NCBI RefSeq assembly: GCF_026191915.1
Contig: NZ_JAIMBY010000017.1
Coordinates: forward strand, 29,268-81,603
DNA length: 52,336 nucleotides
Source of the DNA: Acidiphilium sp. PA
GTDB taxonomy: Bacteria > Pseudomonadota > Alphaproteobacteria > Acetobacterales > Acetobacteraceae
Direction of reading: 5' to 3'
This document shows, piece by piece, positions 5,542 to 15,206 of this stretch. The notes beneath the pieces were generated by a model, which was not told where the DNA came from, made no database searches, and was given only the letters and a program-made list of their open reading frames with translations. The position numbers were made by a program, and so were the translations under genes. How positions within the stretch are numbered: the stretch's first letter is position 1; every line of letters begins with the position of its first letter.

Positions 5542-8283
5542 TCAATCACTGGCCCGAAACCCGCCAATCGGTGCGCCATGTGCGGCCGCGTAGCGGGCCA
5601 GATACGCCATCACCCGCCGATAGCTCGCCGCACCCTTCGAGGCGATCCACTCCTGTTTCATCTGCGCCGCTCCGTTCACTTTCAGCAACGACGTCGTCGT
5701 ATACCGATCAGCGGATGCGCCCTTGCCATGAGCAGCGACATCGCCAGGCGTCAGCAGCCGGCCGTTCTGCCCCGCCATCCGCCGCAGCGCCGTGTCGGCG
5801 GCGCACAGGCCGGGATTGACACCCGCCGCAACGCGGATCGGTTGCGCCACGAACGCCGCATCGTCCGGGTGCCTCGCCCAGATCCCGCCGATCACCGCGG
5901 CGTTCTGGTCCCATTGCGACAGCGGCGGCACGCCGAGCACCGCCTCGATCGTGCGAATCACGTTCACCTGCGAATACCGCTCCGTCTGCACCATCCCCGG
6001 TTTCACCCAAGGCCCGTAAGCGACCAGAAAACTCCGGTGCGCATCGATATGATCGGCACCGGACTGAGCATCGTCCTCGGTCACGAAGACCGCCATGTGG
6101 CGCCACGCCTGCGTGTGCGACAGCGCGGCCACGATCGCGCCGGTCGCCCGATCGTTATTCGCAACATAATAATCCGGCGTGTAGTAACACGGATTGCTGC
6201 CGGCGGTGTGGTCATCCGGCAGCCAGACATAAATGAACCGCGGCAGATCATCGCGATGCGCCGCAATCCAGCGCGTCACCACTTTGGCCCGCGTGGTATC
6301 GAGCAACATACGGTCCCAGCCCGGATACCCCGCATCGGTATCCCCGATCAGATCAGGCCGCACTGTCCCTGCGCGGTCACGCGCGACGAATTCGCCGAAA
6401 TTCTCGAACCGGACATGGTGGCGCGCCAGGTCATCGAACAGGAAGCGCCCGTTCGGATAGGAAATCCACGGGTTGGTCGCGGGCCGCTTCAACTTCGCCA
6501 GATCGATCGCATCGGCAAAGGGATCATCCGGATCATTGTTCCGCGGTGCCGCCGCGAGCGGCTGGGTCCAGCCCGGATTGCCCTGCAAGCCGCGGTTGGA
6601 ATAATACGCCGCCCAACTCCGCTGCACGAAATCGGAATCACTCGCCGCCGTCGTCCATTGATGGCCCTGCGCCGTCACCTCACCATCGGCATCGAAATCG
6701 ACAAACAGGGCTCCATGCCCCGCCATCCGATATAAATTCGGCAACTCCCGGCCGTCGTATAGATCGAGCCGCGGATCGGCCCAGTGACCAATCCCTGGGT
6801 AACGGCCGAATTCCTCATCAAACGTCTTGTTCTCGCGCAGGATGAACACCACGGTTTTGACATGGCGGCGCAGCTTCGCGGCGAGCCGCGCGTTGCGGCG
6901 CGCCAGCGCCATGCGCTGCGCGGGCAGGAACCCGTCATCGCCCAGCGCGGCGATGCTGGCCGATGCAAGCGCCGCCCCATCGTCATGGCGCGGAATTTTC
7001 TGCAACAGCCCGTGCATCATCGTGCCGACCCATTGATGCGCCAGATTCGGCCCCGACCCGAGTCCCTTGCCTGCCACCACATACAGCGCACCCTGATCGG
7101 CGGCGAGCGCGGTCGGATACCAGCCGGTCGGCGTCAACCCGCGCATCACACCGGTCGCGGTATCGATCGTCATCACATCGTCGTTGCCGGCATTGGTCAC
7201 GAACAACCGCCGCCCCCGCAGCGCCAGCCCATCCGGATACGAACCCGATGCCGCCCCCGGGTACGGCAGCGTCGAGATCACCCGCATCACCCGCCGCGTC
7301 GCGGTGTCGACCTCGACCACCCGATCCCCATTGGCCAGCGCGACATACACATGCGGCCGGTCTCGCCGCGCCGCCAGCGCGATCGGATGCAACCCCGCCA
7401 CGACCGATGCCCCGGTCAGACGCGGTCCGACCGCAACTGTCGCAAGCCGCGTCATCCGTGCAGGATCGACCAGCGCAACCGCATTATCCCCCCACAACGA
7501 CACCACCAGCACCTTGCCATGATCTGTGAGGGCGAGCGCGTTCGGATAGGCGCCGACATTCAGATACACCGTCTTGCCCGTCGCCAGATCGATCCGCGCG
7601 AGGCTGTTGGCCAGCAGACCGGTGACATAGGCATACCCCCCCGCCACTGCGACCGCCGAAGGATAGAAATACCGCGGATGCCCCGTCCGATCCGCGCTCA
7701 ACCCCGCCGGCTTGTGCACATCACGATGATGCATCCCCTGATACACATACGGGTATTGCGTGCGCGGAAACGCCTGAAACGCCAGATCATACCGCCGCAC
7801 CAGGCGGGGCGTGCCCCCGGCCAGCGAAATCGCCAGCACGTCGTCCGCCGCACCGCCGGCGGCGTACACCATGTCATGCGGTCCGGTCGCCAGGCCCTGA
7901 AAGAAATCCTGATGATCGACCAGCAGCGTACCCGCTCCGCCAGTCTTGGCCGTGGGGATGGCCTTGGGAAACGCCAGCACGCCCCGCTCGGGTGTCAGTG
8001 TCGCCGCGTCATACACGCTGAGCGACTGCGTCCGCGTCGCGCCATCTGCCAACACGACGATCCGCTGCCCCGCGATCACCACACCGGTCGGGAAGTTCGG
8101 CGTCGCGACGATCGTGCCAACCGGTGCCACCACCCGCCCCGTCGGCAGCCGATGGGTATAGCCTGCCACATTCGCCCGGGTGACCACCACCGGCGTCCCC
8201 GCCGGCGATGCGGCCCGCGCACCGCTCCAGCCACCCACCAACAATGCCACGACCGCGACGGTAAGGCGAAATCGACCAGCCAT
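5542..8283 (-). CDS. Bifunctional YVTN beta-propeller / phosphoesterase, secreted
   Basis: 913 residues from ATG at 8283, preceded by AAGGAG; the open frame extends 72 codons upstream without support. A signal peptide (MAGRFRLTVAVVALLVGGW, cleavage near ARA-AS) directs export. Residues about 30-430 are a YncE/YVTN-like propeller with repeats such as ANSLARIDLATGKTVYLNVG, and the rest is a phosphoesterase (PF04185, phospholipase C/acid phosphatase type) with VVFILRENKTFDEEFG, WTTAASDSDF, FIYVWLPDDHTAG and FVTEDDAQSG. It probably hydrolyses an organic phosphate or phospholipid in the periplasm or outside the cell. It is the last gene of the receptor-tonB operon, 62 bp after tonB, suggesting its product is the receptor's cargo. 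Confidence 0.88.
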   Translation of the reverse strand: MAGRFRLTVAVVALLVGGWSGARAASPAGTPVVVTRANVAGYTHRLPTGRVVAPVGTIVATPNFPTGVVIAGQRIVVLADGATRTQSLSVYDAATLTPERGVLAFPKAIPTAKTGGAGTLLVDHQDFFQGLATGPHDMVYAAGGAADDVLAISLAGGTPRLVRRYDLAFQAFPRTQYPYVYQGMHHRDVHKPAGLSADRTGHPRYFYPSAVAVAGGYAYVTGLLANSLARIDLATGKTVYLNVGAYPNALALTDHGKVLVVSLWGDNAVALVDPARMTRLATVAVGPRLTGASVVAGLHPIALAARRDRPHVYVALANGDRVVEVDTATRRVMRVISTLPYPGAASGSYPDGLALRGRRLFVTNAGNDDVMTIDTATGVMRGLTPTGWYPTALAADQGALYVVAGKGLGSGPNLAHQWVGTMMHGLLQKIPRHDDGAALASASIAALGDDGFLPAQRMALARRNARLAAKLRRHVKTVVFILRENKTFDEEFGRYPGIGHWADPRLDLYDGRELPNLYRMAGHGALFVDFDADGEVTAQGHQWTTAASDSDFVQRSWAAYYSNRGLQGNPGWTQPLAAAPRNNDPDDPFADAIDLAKLKRPATNPWISYPNGRFLFDDLARHHVRFENFGEFVARDRAGTVRPDLIGDTDAGYPGWDRMLLDTTRAKVVTRWIAAHRDDLPRFIYVWLPDDHTAGSNPCYYTPDYYVANNDRATGAIVAALSHTQAWRHMAVFVTEDDAQSGADHIDAHRSFLVAYGPWVKPGMVQTERYSQVNVIRTIEAVLGVPPLSQWDQNAAVIGGIWARHPDDAAFVAQPIRVAAGVNPGLCAADTALRRMAGQNGRLLTPGDVAAHGKGASADRYTTTSLLKVNGAAQMKQEWIASKGAASYRRVMAYLARYAAAHGAPIGGFRASD

Positions 8284-8345
8284 GAGACGCTCCTTAACCT
8301 CGTTCGGAACACGGCGGGCCGGCATATTCGATCGGCCAGCCGCGA

Positions 8346-9095
8346 TCACCCGTTGCCCGAAACCGTGATCGGGATCTGAAAAACCGTATTCCGCTGTGGC
8401 ATTTTCGCCAGAAACGCCGGGAAATGCGAATCCTGCACGGCTTGCAGCGCCGCCTTGGTCGCCGCCTGATAATCGCTCGCTTTCAGCACGCGCGCCCATA
8501 AAATCCGCCCGCCCGGCGTGACGTCGAATTCGATCATCGCGGCCCCGCGCACCCCCAAGGCGCGCAGGCTGTTTGGGACCACGATGCGTGAAATAATCTC
8601 ATCGCGCAGCATCCCGGTATATTTCGACAGCGCGGTGGCAACCTGCGCCGGGCTCGGCGGCGGCGCGGTCACGCGCGGCGCGGGCGGTGCCGGCGGCGTC
8701 GGTGCCACCGGCGGCGGCGCCACCTGGCGCACCGGCACGTGGCGCAGCACATGATGCACCGGCCGCGGCGGCGGTTTGCGCGGCACCGCAATCTGCGGGT
8801 GGTGCGGCACCGGCGGTGGCGGTTTCGGCAGCACCGGGGTAGGTTTCGGCGGCACCGGCGGCGGCTGCACCAGCTTGGGCGGCAACGGAATCGCTTTGGG
8901 CGGGCCGACCGGCTTGAGCATGTGAATGGCGATCGTCGTTGGCCGCACCCGGTCTGCTGTCTTGCCGTGGGGCGAGAACATCAGCGCCGCCAACGCCAGC
9001 GCCTCGATCAGCAATGCCGCCAGCAACCACCAGCCGAACCGTGGGACGTCCGGTTCGATGCTGGCGGCGCGATCGGTCTCGGTCAGGCGGGCCAA
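8346..9095 (-). CDS. tonB: TonB-family energy transducer
   Basis: 249 residues. A cytoplasmic N-terminus is followed by one membrane helix (about 22-42), a long P/V/K-rich periplasmic spacer (about 65-150) and a C-terminal TonB domain (ALGVRGAAMIEFDVTPGGRI, then a helix and strand to the end). It couples the proton gradient to a TonB-dependent receptor. The receptor stop is 6 bp upstream, so this is probably a dedicated TonB for that receptor. No exbB or exbD is in the window, so the motor must be encoded elsewhere. The proline spacer also creates long but meaningless open frames on the other strand. Confidence 0.9.
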   Translation of the reverse strand: MARLTETDRAASIEPDVPRFGWWLLAALLIEALALAALMFSPHGKTADRVRPTTIAIHMLKPVGPPKAIPLPPKLVQPPPVPPKPTPVLPKPPPPVPHHPQIAVPRKPPPRPVHHVLRHVPVRQVAPPPVAPTPPAPPAPRVTAPPPSPAQVATALSKYTGMLRDEIISRIVVPNSLRALGVRGAAMIEFDVTPGGRILWARVLKASDYQAATKAALQAVQDSHFPAFLAKMPQRNTVFQIPITVSGNG

Positions 9096-9101
9096 GGCGA
9101 T

Positions 9102-11423
9102 TCAGAACTTCGCTGTAATACTACCAAAAAACGCTCGCGGTTGACCCAGCAGGACCGAGTTGTAATTTGCCCCCGCGTAAGTCTGATAGATCTTGTCACG
9201 GGTAAAATAGCCCCGGTTCAACAGATTATCGATATTCAGCGCGATCTCGAGCGATTTCACCTTGCCCAGATGCACCGGGATCGATTTGCCGATGCTGGCA
9301 TTCAACAGAAAATACGGCGATTGCGTATAAGCGGTCGGTGTCCCGGCGTTCGCCTGCTGGAGATACTGCCGCCCGACATATTGCGCATCGCCGGTCGCGT
9401 GCCAGCCCTGCCACTGCCAGGTCAGCCCGGCGCTGACCAGATTGGCCGGCACATTGGCCAGCGGCGTGCCCGCGGTCACCGGACCGGCCGCGTTGGAATT
9501 GAACGTCGAGGTAAACACCGCATTATTGTGCGAATAATTGAAATACCCGGTGAATGTGCCTGGCACCACACCGCCGATCGCGCCAAAATTGCCGACCAGT
9601 TGCAACTCCACACCGGAATACCGCGAACCGCCGCCGTTGGTCTGGGTCGAGACCTGGGTGGACGGATTGGTCACGGTGATGAAGGTGTTTTCGAAATTCT
9701 CCCGATAATACCCAACAGTGATGCCATAGCCGGCTCGTTCGTAGCGCACCCCGGCCTCGTAATCCTTGACATATTCGGGCTTTATCGCCAGCGGCGCCGT
9801 GACGTAGGCACCGGCGGCGTTCTGCAGCCCGATATCGCCGTAATAGGCGCTGATATTCGGCAGCTTGATGTTCTCGCCGAACGCGGCGTAGACCGTTGCA
9901 CCTTTGAACAGGGTCAAATTCGCACCGACCGTCGGCGAGGTATAGTGCTCATGATCCGACACGCTGCCCGGCTGGTCATAAAACCCGGTCGCGTTGAAAT
10001 TCTTGGTATTGGCGTAGATGTATTTCACACCTGGCGTGATCTTGAGCCGATTGCCGAACAGGCTGATCTCGTCCTGCGCATAGATCGAGCCGAGTGTGCG
10101 CCGGTCATGCTCGTCCCACGCATCGTTATAGCCGTTGATCTGCGGCACCGGCTGGCTGCCGTACCAGAATTCGCGCGAATTCAGATAGCCATAAGTGAGA
10201 TTGCCGCCGAGCTGGATCAGATTATGCGATAGCGCGATCTTGACGTTCGGCTGCAACCCAAGCTCGGAAGCGCCCTGGCCGTACAGATGATAATCGGTGC
10301 CATATATTGTCGAGCCGAACAGGGCGTTCGGGTTATAGCTGGGATAGAACGGGTTCGATAACCAGAACTCCGAGCCGGTCCCCGAATTCGGCTGGTTGTA
10401 GGGCTGGCTTGGGCTCTGGCCGAACAGCGGATTGGCGTAGGAGGTCCGCTGATAGGTATCATGGCCGAAAAACGTCTTCAGATCGACCGTGACGATCGAA
10501 TTGACGCTGTATTTTTCGCCGACCACCAGCAGGTTAGTCGAATCGATATTGTTGGAATAACCCTGGCTTGGCGGTAATTGATAGGTCGGGCCAAATTGCG
10601 TCACCAGCGCCAGCGGTACGGTGTGCGGCGTCTGGCCGCTGTTGTGGTTGAAAATGAAATTCAGATAGAACTGACCACGCCCGCCGAAATTGGCTGCCCG
10701 CAGTGCATAATACAGGTTCGAATTATGATCCTTGCTGTTGGCCAGCCAGCCGCCGCTGTAATCCTGCCGGTATGACAGGATCTGGCTGATGCCGTGATGA
10801 TCCCCGGTGTTCAGTGTGAAGTGATAGCTGTAGGTATCATAGCTGCCATAGCCGCCACCCACCTCGCCGCCCGCCTTCATGCCGGGCGCGATCGGCCGGT
10901 AATTGATCGTGCCACCCAACGAATTATACGAATTGACCGCCGGATTATTGATGCCGCGATAAATCTGGATGCCATCGAAATCATTCAGCGTTACCAGCAC
11001 GTTGTTCCGGATCGACGCCTGATTGTTCACGCCGCCGTTGAATACGTCGTTGAGCGAGACGCCATCATAGGTTTCGGAAAACTGTCCCGAATTGAACGCA
11101 CGGAACGTGATGTTCGTGCGCACGCCGCCTGGACCGGCGGTGGTCGCCAGCACCGAGGGGGCCTGGTTCAGAATGGTCTGGGCGGTGGTGGTCGGCGAGG
11201 CATATTTGATTTGCTTTTTGCTGATCGTGCTGACCGCATAGGGTGATTTCAACGGGAGCCGCCGCGCCACGATATGGCGCGCTGCGGCCGACTTCGAAAC
11301 ACCCTCGATCCGCACCGGCGTCGCGGCGGTGCCATCAACAACCACCTGCGCCGCCACCGGCTGCACCAAACCAACGACACCGCACAACGCCGTCGTGCAC
11401 ATCCAACTGATTCGTCTTGCCAT
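9102..11423 (-). CDS. TonB-dependent outer-membrane receptor
   Basis: 773 residues from ATG at 11423, which has AAGGAGGGCG just upstream; the frame is open for 91 more codons but without a site. A signal peptide (MCTTALCGVVGLVQPVAAQ) is followed by a plug domain (SPTTTAQTILNQAPSV, GGVRTNITFRAFNSGQF, DGVSLNDVFNGG) and a 22-strand barrel rich in aromatic residues, ending SITAKF with the terminal phenylalanine required for barrel assembly. The plug is related to iron/vitamin receptors, but the ligand cannot be read. The companion genes are tonB and a secreted phosphoesterase, so uptake of a phosphorylated compound or its product is an inference. Confidence 0.9.
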   Translation of the reverse strand: MARRISWMCTTALCGVVGLVQPVAAQVVVDGTAATPVRIEGVSKSAAARHIVARRLPLKSPYAVSTISKKQIKYASPTTTAQTILNQAPSVLATTAGPGGVRTNITFRAFNSGQFSETYDGVSLNDVFNGGVNNQASIRNNVLVTLNDFDGIQIYRGINNPAVNSYNSLGGTINYRPIAPGMKAGGEVGGGYGSYDTYSYHFTLNTGDHHGISQILSYRQDYSGGWLANSKDHNSNLYYALRAANFGGRGQFYLNFIFNHNSGQTPHTVPLALVTQFGPTYQLPPSQGYSNNIDSTNLLVVGEKYSVNSIVTVDLKTFFGHDTYQRTSYANPLFGQSPSQPYNQPNSGTGSEFWLSNPFYPSYNPNALFGSTIYGTDYHLYGQGASELGLQPNVKIALSHNLIQLGGNLTYGYLNSREFWYGSQPVPQINGYNDAWDEHDRRTLGSIYAQDEISLFGNRLKITPGVKYIYANTKNFNATGFYDQPGSVSDHEHYTSPTVGANLTLFKGATVYAAFGENIKLPNISAYYGDIGLQNAAGAYVTAPLAIKPEYVKDYEAGVRYERAGYGITVGYYRENFENTFITVTNPSTQVSTQTNGGGSRYSGVELQLVGNFGAIGGVVPGTFTGYFNYSHNNAVFTSTFNSNAAGPVTAGTPLANVPANLVSAGLTWQWQGWHATGDAQYVGRQYLQQANAGTPTAYTQSPYFLLNASIGKSIPVHLGKVKSLEIALNIDNLLNRGYFTRDKIYQTYAGANYNSVLLGQPRAFFGSITAKF

Positions 11424-12059
11424 CTCGCCCTCCTTGTCGGGCGGGCTTTTAGGGACAAACCATGACAAGGCGATTTCACTTTTGTGGCGGAACGATGAAG
11501 TAAGGCAGGTTCCGCCTGATGGGTCGGTAAGCGATGCTCGAGAGCAACACACACTGAATCGTGATACCGCACACCCCTGGACGGATCGCAGGATCTCGCC
11601 CCCTGACATTCTGGCCTTGGCAGTTGGTCCTTGTGGCCGGAGCGGCGACAGCGGCAAACCGCATGCGAAATGGTGTTGCGACGGCGATCCAACCATTCTG
11701 GAACTGAAAGGGTTGCCCGCTGATCATCGCTGATTGGGAACGCGAGGCCCTGAACGGCAAATACCGGCGTGACGTACTCGAGATCGTCAGTGACCGCGAC
11801 TGCAAGGGGGCTTTGCTCATCGCCGGCCAGGTTACGATGTGCGGGTTTTCCTTATGGATCGGAAAGCTGAGGCGGTGATTCCCTATGTCGTCTGCCGTCA
11901 TTTTCCCTGAATGACTCTGCCTCGATTCCTGTGATCGTGATGCTGCTTGATGGCTGGAACGGAGATTGAGCCGATGTGGCATGATGAAAAATGCAGAATG
12001 GGCGGCTCGATCTGCCCTGGAGCCCTCAGGGTCGGAGAGGCGCGACGGGCGCAGGACGG
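11424..12059. other. 636-bp region without a recognisable gene
   Basis: It contains the promoter side of the receptor operon at its left edge. I recognise no protein family in any frame between about 11.5 and 12.06 kb. Base composition is more even than in neighbouring genes and all frames break often, consistent with decayed mobile DNA. Confidence 0.5.
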
Positions 12060-13156
12060 TCCGGGCCGTGGGACGGAGGCGCTTGTTATCCCGGATGCGC
12101 TCTGCAATCCGGCCGGCGTCACGGTTGGCAGGTTCGCCGTCTGCAGGATCTGTCGGGTGGCGGATTTGCCCAGGCTTTTCGGTCCCGCCGCCCGCGGTCG
12201 TCCGGCGCAGCGCCTGCGCGGCATCCCGGTGTGAGATCGTGAGCGGAGATCGCGCCGGTCTCTACGCGGAGAACGCTCGTCAGGGCGCGCCCGTGATCTT
12301 CGCTGGATGGATGGCTCACGGCCGGCGACAAGCGTCGCTGGAACATGAACAACTGGACTCAACAGGCCGCAGGGCCGTCAAGACGGACTAGGTCAACCAG
12401 GTTAAACCTTTGCAACTTTCCGGCCACTGCATCACCGCAATTGTCCGTCAGACGAAATTCAGTCGGAGCACCGTTACGAAATGGGTGCAGCTTGATGCGC
12501 TGGCAGAGTGCAACGTGATGGCGCAAAAACCAAACGCACCAAGCGGCTTTCACGACGATCTCACTCGACCCTGCGCCGAGGACGGCCCTTGCTGCTGGCG
12601 ATCAGAGACCTTGGCGGCATCGGCAGCCTGTCCCATCTGCGCCGGCTGCTGACAGGTTGGCACCGTGCCGGATGCCCCGTCACTGTCGATGCCGCCGCGA
12701 CCGCTGCGCTTCATTTGATCGATCCATCGACCGGACCTCCAGTCTCACCGATCGTGGCCGCTGCATTGTGTGTCAAGCCGCGCGGCCTACCGACGGGAGA
12801 CCAGGCGGCAAACGTGGATGCTTTCAGCAGAATATCTCCTGCATTCGCCACCATGCGAGCATTGGCACTGCGTTTTTGGGGAATTCTGCGCGGCGGCGAT
12901 GTCGAAAACTTCACCGTCTGGCTGAATGAGCGCCAACCGATCAATAGTTTATGGTATTCGTCGCTTCGTCCATACGCTGGGCAAGACTTTGGCGGCGGTT
13001 GGCAATGTAGAAACTGTAACCCCGAGCAACGGTCAGACCGAATGTCAGATCAACCAACTGACGACATTGAAATGGCCGATCGACGGCCGTGCGGGCGTCG
13101 ATTTGCTCCGTTCGCGAGCGATACGCCTCCGGGTCATCCCCAGTCACACGAATTGA
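12060..13156 (+). pseudogene. Decayed ISL3-family transposase
   Basis: Pieces of an ISL3 transposase appear in order but in different frames. They are a zinc-finger-like start (YPGCALQSGRRHGWQVRRLQ), an HTH (ITAIVRQTKFSRSTVTKWVQL), a middle part (LAIRDLGGIGSLSHLRRLL, then AAALCVKPRGLPTGDQAANV and FATMRALALRFWGILRGGD) and the C-terminal motif NGQTECQINQLTTLK with GRAGVDLLRSR. At least two frameshifts and several stops separate them, so no active protein is possible. No terminal inverted repeats were found. It lies between the receptor operon and the LysR-led cluster and marks an old insertion. Confidence 0.8.
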
Positions 13157-13292
13157 GGCAGAGCCTTTTGCCGCCGACGATCCGCAGTATCATCGCCGCC
13201 GGCAGCTATGCTTCTCGCATCCCCGTCGCCGTAGCATTGACGGCACAACACCGCCGCCCCATACGCCGTCCGCCCCCATCCCTGGAGCCGCC

Positions 13293-14198
13293 ATGAGTGC
13301 CGAACTTCGCCACTGGCGCGCCTTTGCCGCCGCAGCCCAAGCCTGCGATTTCACCCAGGCTGCCCACCAACTCGGCCTGTCCCAACCCGCACTGAGCCAA
13401 TTGATCCAGTCGCTTGAAGCCACCCTGCGCACCTCCTTGTTCGACCGTACCAGTCGCCGCGCCCGCCTGACCGAGGCCGGCGCCAAACTCCTCATTGAAG
13501 CGCGCGTGCTGATTGACCAAGCGGATCGCCTGACTGGGCTGGCGGATGCCACCACCCGCAGCACCGCGCAGCGCCTCGCCGCCGGCTATGTTGGCTCCGC
13601 CGCGTTTCACCCTGCCTTCACCACGCTGATCGCCGCAATCAGTGCCGATCAACCTGCGATTACGCTCCATCTTGATCAATTCTCCGCGACCAGCCAGATC
13701 GAACAACTCACGCAGTGCCGCCTCGATCTCGGCATCGCCCGCTCGCCCTTGCCCGATCTCGGCGCGAGGCTCGCCAGCCTGACCTTGGCGCGCGAACGCA
13801 TGATCATCGCCCTCGCCGAAACCCACCCGCTCGCGCAGGCGCCGCGCTGCAGCCTCGCTAAACTGCGAGACGCGCCGTTCATCCAATATTTGCAACAACC
13901 CACCGGTGGGCTGCGCGAATGGGTCAATACGGCCTGCGCCAAGGCCGGGTTTGAACCGAAAATCATTCACACTGTGCCGCAAATCGCCACCATGCTCTGT
14001 CTGGTCGGTGCTGGCATCGGCGTCGCCTTGGTGCCGGAAACCATGGCCCGCTTCGGCGTTCCCGGTGTCACCTATCGGCCGATGGCCCAGGCCCTCACGA
14101 CTGAATTAACCTTGCTGTATCGCCGGAGCGATACAGCGCCCGCATTGCGCCAAACCCTGCGTCTGGCGCGGCGACTGATTCATAAGCCTCACTTATGA
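13293..14198 (+). CDS. LysR-family transcriptional regulator
   Basis: 301 residues from ATG at 13293. The N-terminal winged HTH shows FAAAAQACDFTQAAHQLGLSQPALSQLIQSLEATL-type spacing (key residues A, Q, S, Q and P of the recognition helix), followed by a linker helix and a periplasmic-binding-protein-like effector domain (about 90-295). LysR proteins usually control a nearby operon and bind a small inducer. All following genes to 18.9 kb run in the same direction, so it probably regulates the hydrolase-ABC-lyase genes starting 53 bp after its stop, although the usual divergent arrangement is absent. The inducer is unknown. Confidence 0.92.
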   Translation: MSAELRHWRAFAAAAQACDFTQAAHQLGLSQPALSQLIQSLEATLRTSLFDRTSRRARLTEAGAKLLIEARVLIDQADRLTGLADATTRSTAQRLAAGYVGSAAFHPAFTTLIAAISADQPAITLHLDQFSATSQIEQLTQCRLDLGIARSPLPDLGARLASLTLARERMIIALAETHPLAQAPRCSLAKLRDAPFIQYLQQPTGGLREWVNTACAKAGFEPKIIHTVPQIATMLCLVGAGIGVALVPETMARFGVPGVTYRPMAQALTTELTLLYRRSDTAPALRQTLRLARRLIHKPHL

Positions 14199-14251
14199 AT
14201 AATGCGTAGAGAAACGCTTGGCCTCACGCACCGACACGCTATGCTTGCGTT

Positions 14252-15172
14252 ATGGCCGAAACCAAACTCGCCACCGCCAATACTGCCGAAATCGGCGAGA
14301 GCCGGCTGACGCCGGGTATCAATGCGGCCGATGCGGCGGCCGGCGAGATGCCGCTGGCCCTGCGCGGTGCCACCCCCGGCGCCGCACGCCGCGCCATTAT
14401 CATCATCCATGGCCGCCGCCGCGATGCCCCGTTTTACGCGGACCTTGCCGCCAATGCCTTTTGCAATGGCTCGGCCGATGTGTTGGTCATTGCCCCGCAA
14501 TTTCTGACCGCGGCGGACATCGTGCACCACCAACTCCCGGCCACCAGCCTCCATTGGCATGAAACCGGCTGGATGCAGGGAGAGGAAGCTCTGGGCGCGG
14601 AGCCGATCAGCGCCTTCGCCGTCCTCGATTACCTGATCGATACTCTTGCCGATCCCAGCGGCTACCCCGTCCTTGAGCAGATCATCATTGCTGGCCATTC
14701 AGGCGGCGGCCAAATGGTGCAGCGCTTCGCCATTCTCACTCACACACCGCACCCGGTTCGCTTTGTCGTGGCCAACCCCTCCTCATACGCCTGGTTCGGC
14801 CAGGCTCGCCCGCACGCGCCCCCCGCCGACACGCTGGCCACACGCTGGAAATACGGTCTTGATGCTCGCCCCGCCTATGGCGCTCCGCTTGATGATGACG
14901 CTCTCGAACAGCGTTATATCAACCGGGATGTGCGTTATCTGCTCGGCATGCTCGATTGCGATCCCCAGCACGCAATGTTAGATCGTTCACCCGCCGCAAT
15001 GAGCCAGGGCGCCAACAGGCTGGAGCGCGGTCGGAATTTCTGGGCCAGCCTGCGTCAACGCCATGGCGCCGCGCTACGTCATCACTATGCCGAAATTCCC
15101 GACGTTGGCCACGAACCCGCCATACTATTCGCCAGCCCGGAAGCCAGGTCAGCTTTCTGGTCCAGCTCCTGA
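14252..15172 (+). CDS. Alpha/beta hydrolase
   Basis: 306 residues. The alpha/beta hydrolase core shows AIIIIHGRRRDAPFYA (oxyanion strand), the nucleophile elbow AGHSGGG with S150, and a C-terminal PDVGHEP histidine; an acidic partner is likely between them. No signal peptide is visible, so it is cytoplasmic. The substrate is unknown. It stands directly before an ABC importer and a lyase, which suggests hydrolysis of the imported compound. The usual length of esterases and amidases of this fold is 280-320 residues. Only 34 bp separate it from the solute-binding protein gene. Confidence 0.85.
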   Translation: MAETKLATANTAEIGESRLTPGINAADAAAGEMPLALRGATPGAARRAIIIIHGRRRDAPFYADLAANAFCNGSADVLVIAPQFLTAADIVHHQLPATSLHWHETGWMQGEEALGAEPISAFAVLDYLIDTLADPSGYPVLEQIIIAGHSGGGQMVQRFAILTHTPHPVRFVVANPSSYAWFGQARPHAPPADTLATRWKYGLDARPAYGAPLDDDALEQRYINRDVRYLLGMLDCDPQHAMLDRSPAAMSQGANRLERGRNFWASLRQRHGAALRHHYAEIPDVGHEPAILFASPEARSAFWSSS

Positions 15173-15206
15173 TCCGCATCAAGGCCAAAATCCTGAGGAA
15201 ACTGAA

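Noticed and set aside
6784-8379. 531-residue plus-strand frame opposite the phosphoesterase
   Set aside because: Arg/His/Pro-rich shadow of a gene with clear propeller and phosphoesterase motifs.
8739-10232. 497-residue plus-strand frame opposite tonB and the receptor
   Set aside because: No family resemblance, and it crosses two convincing genes in the opposite direction.
11947-12234. Short plus-strand frame before the ISL3 remnant
   Set aside because: No conserved start and partly replaced by better matches to ISL3 in another frame.
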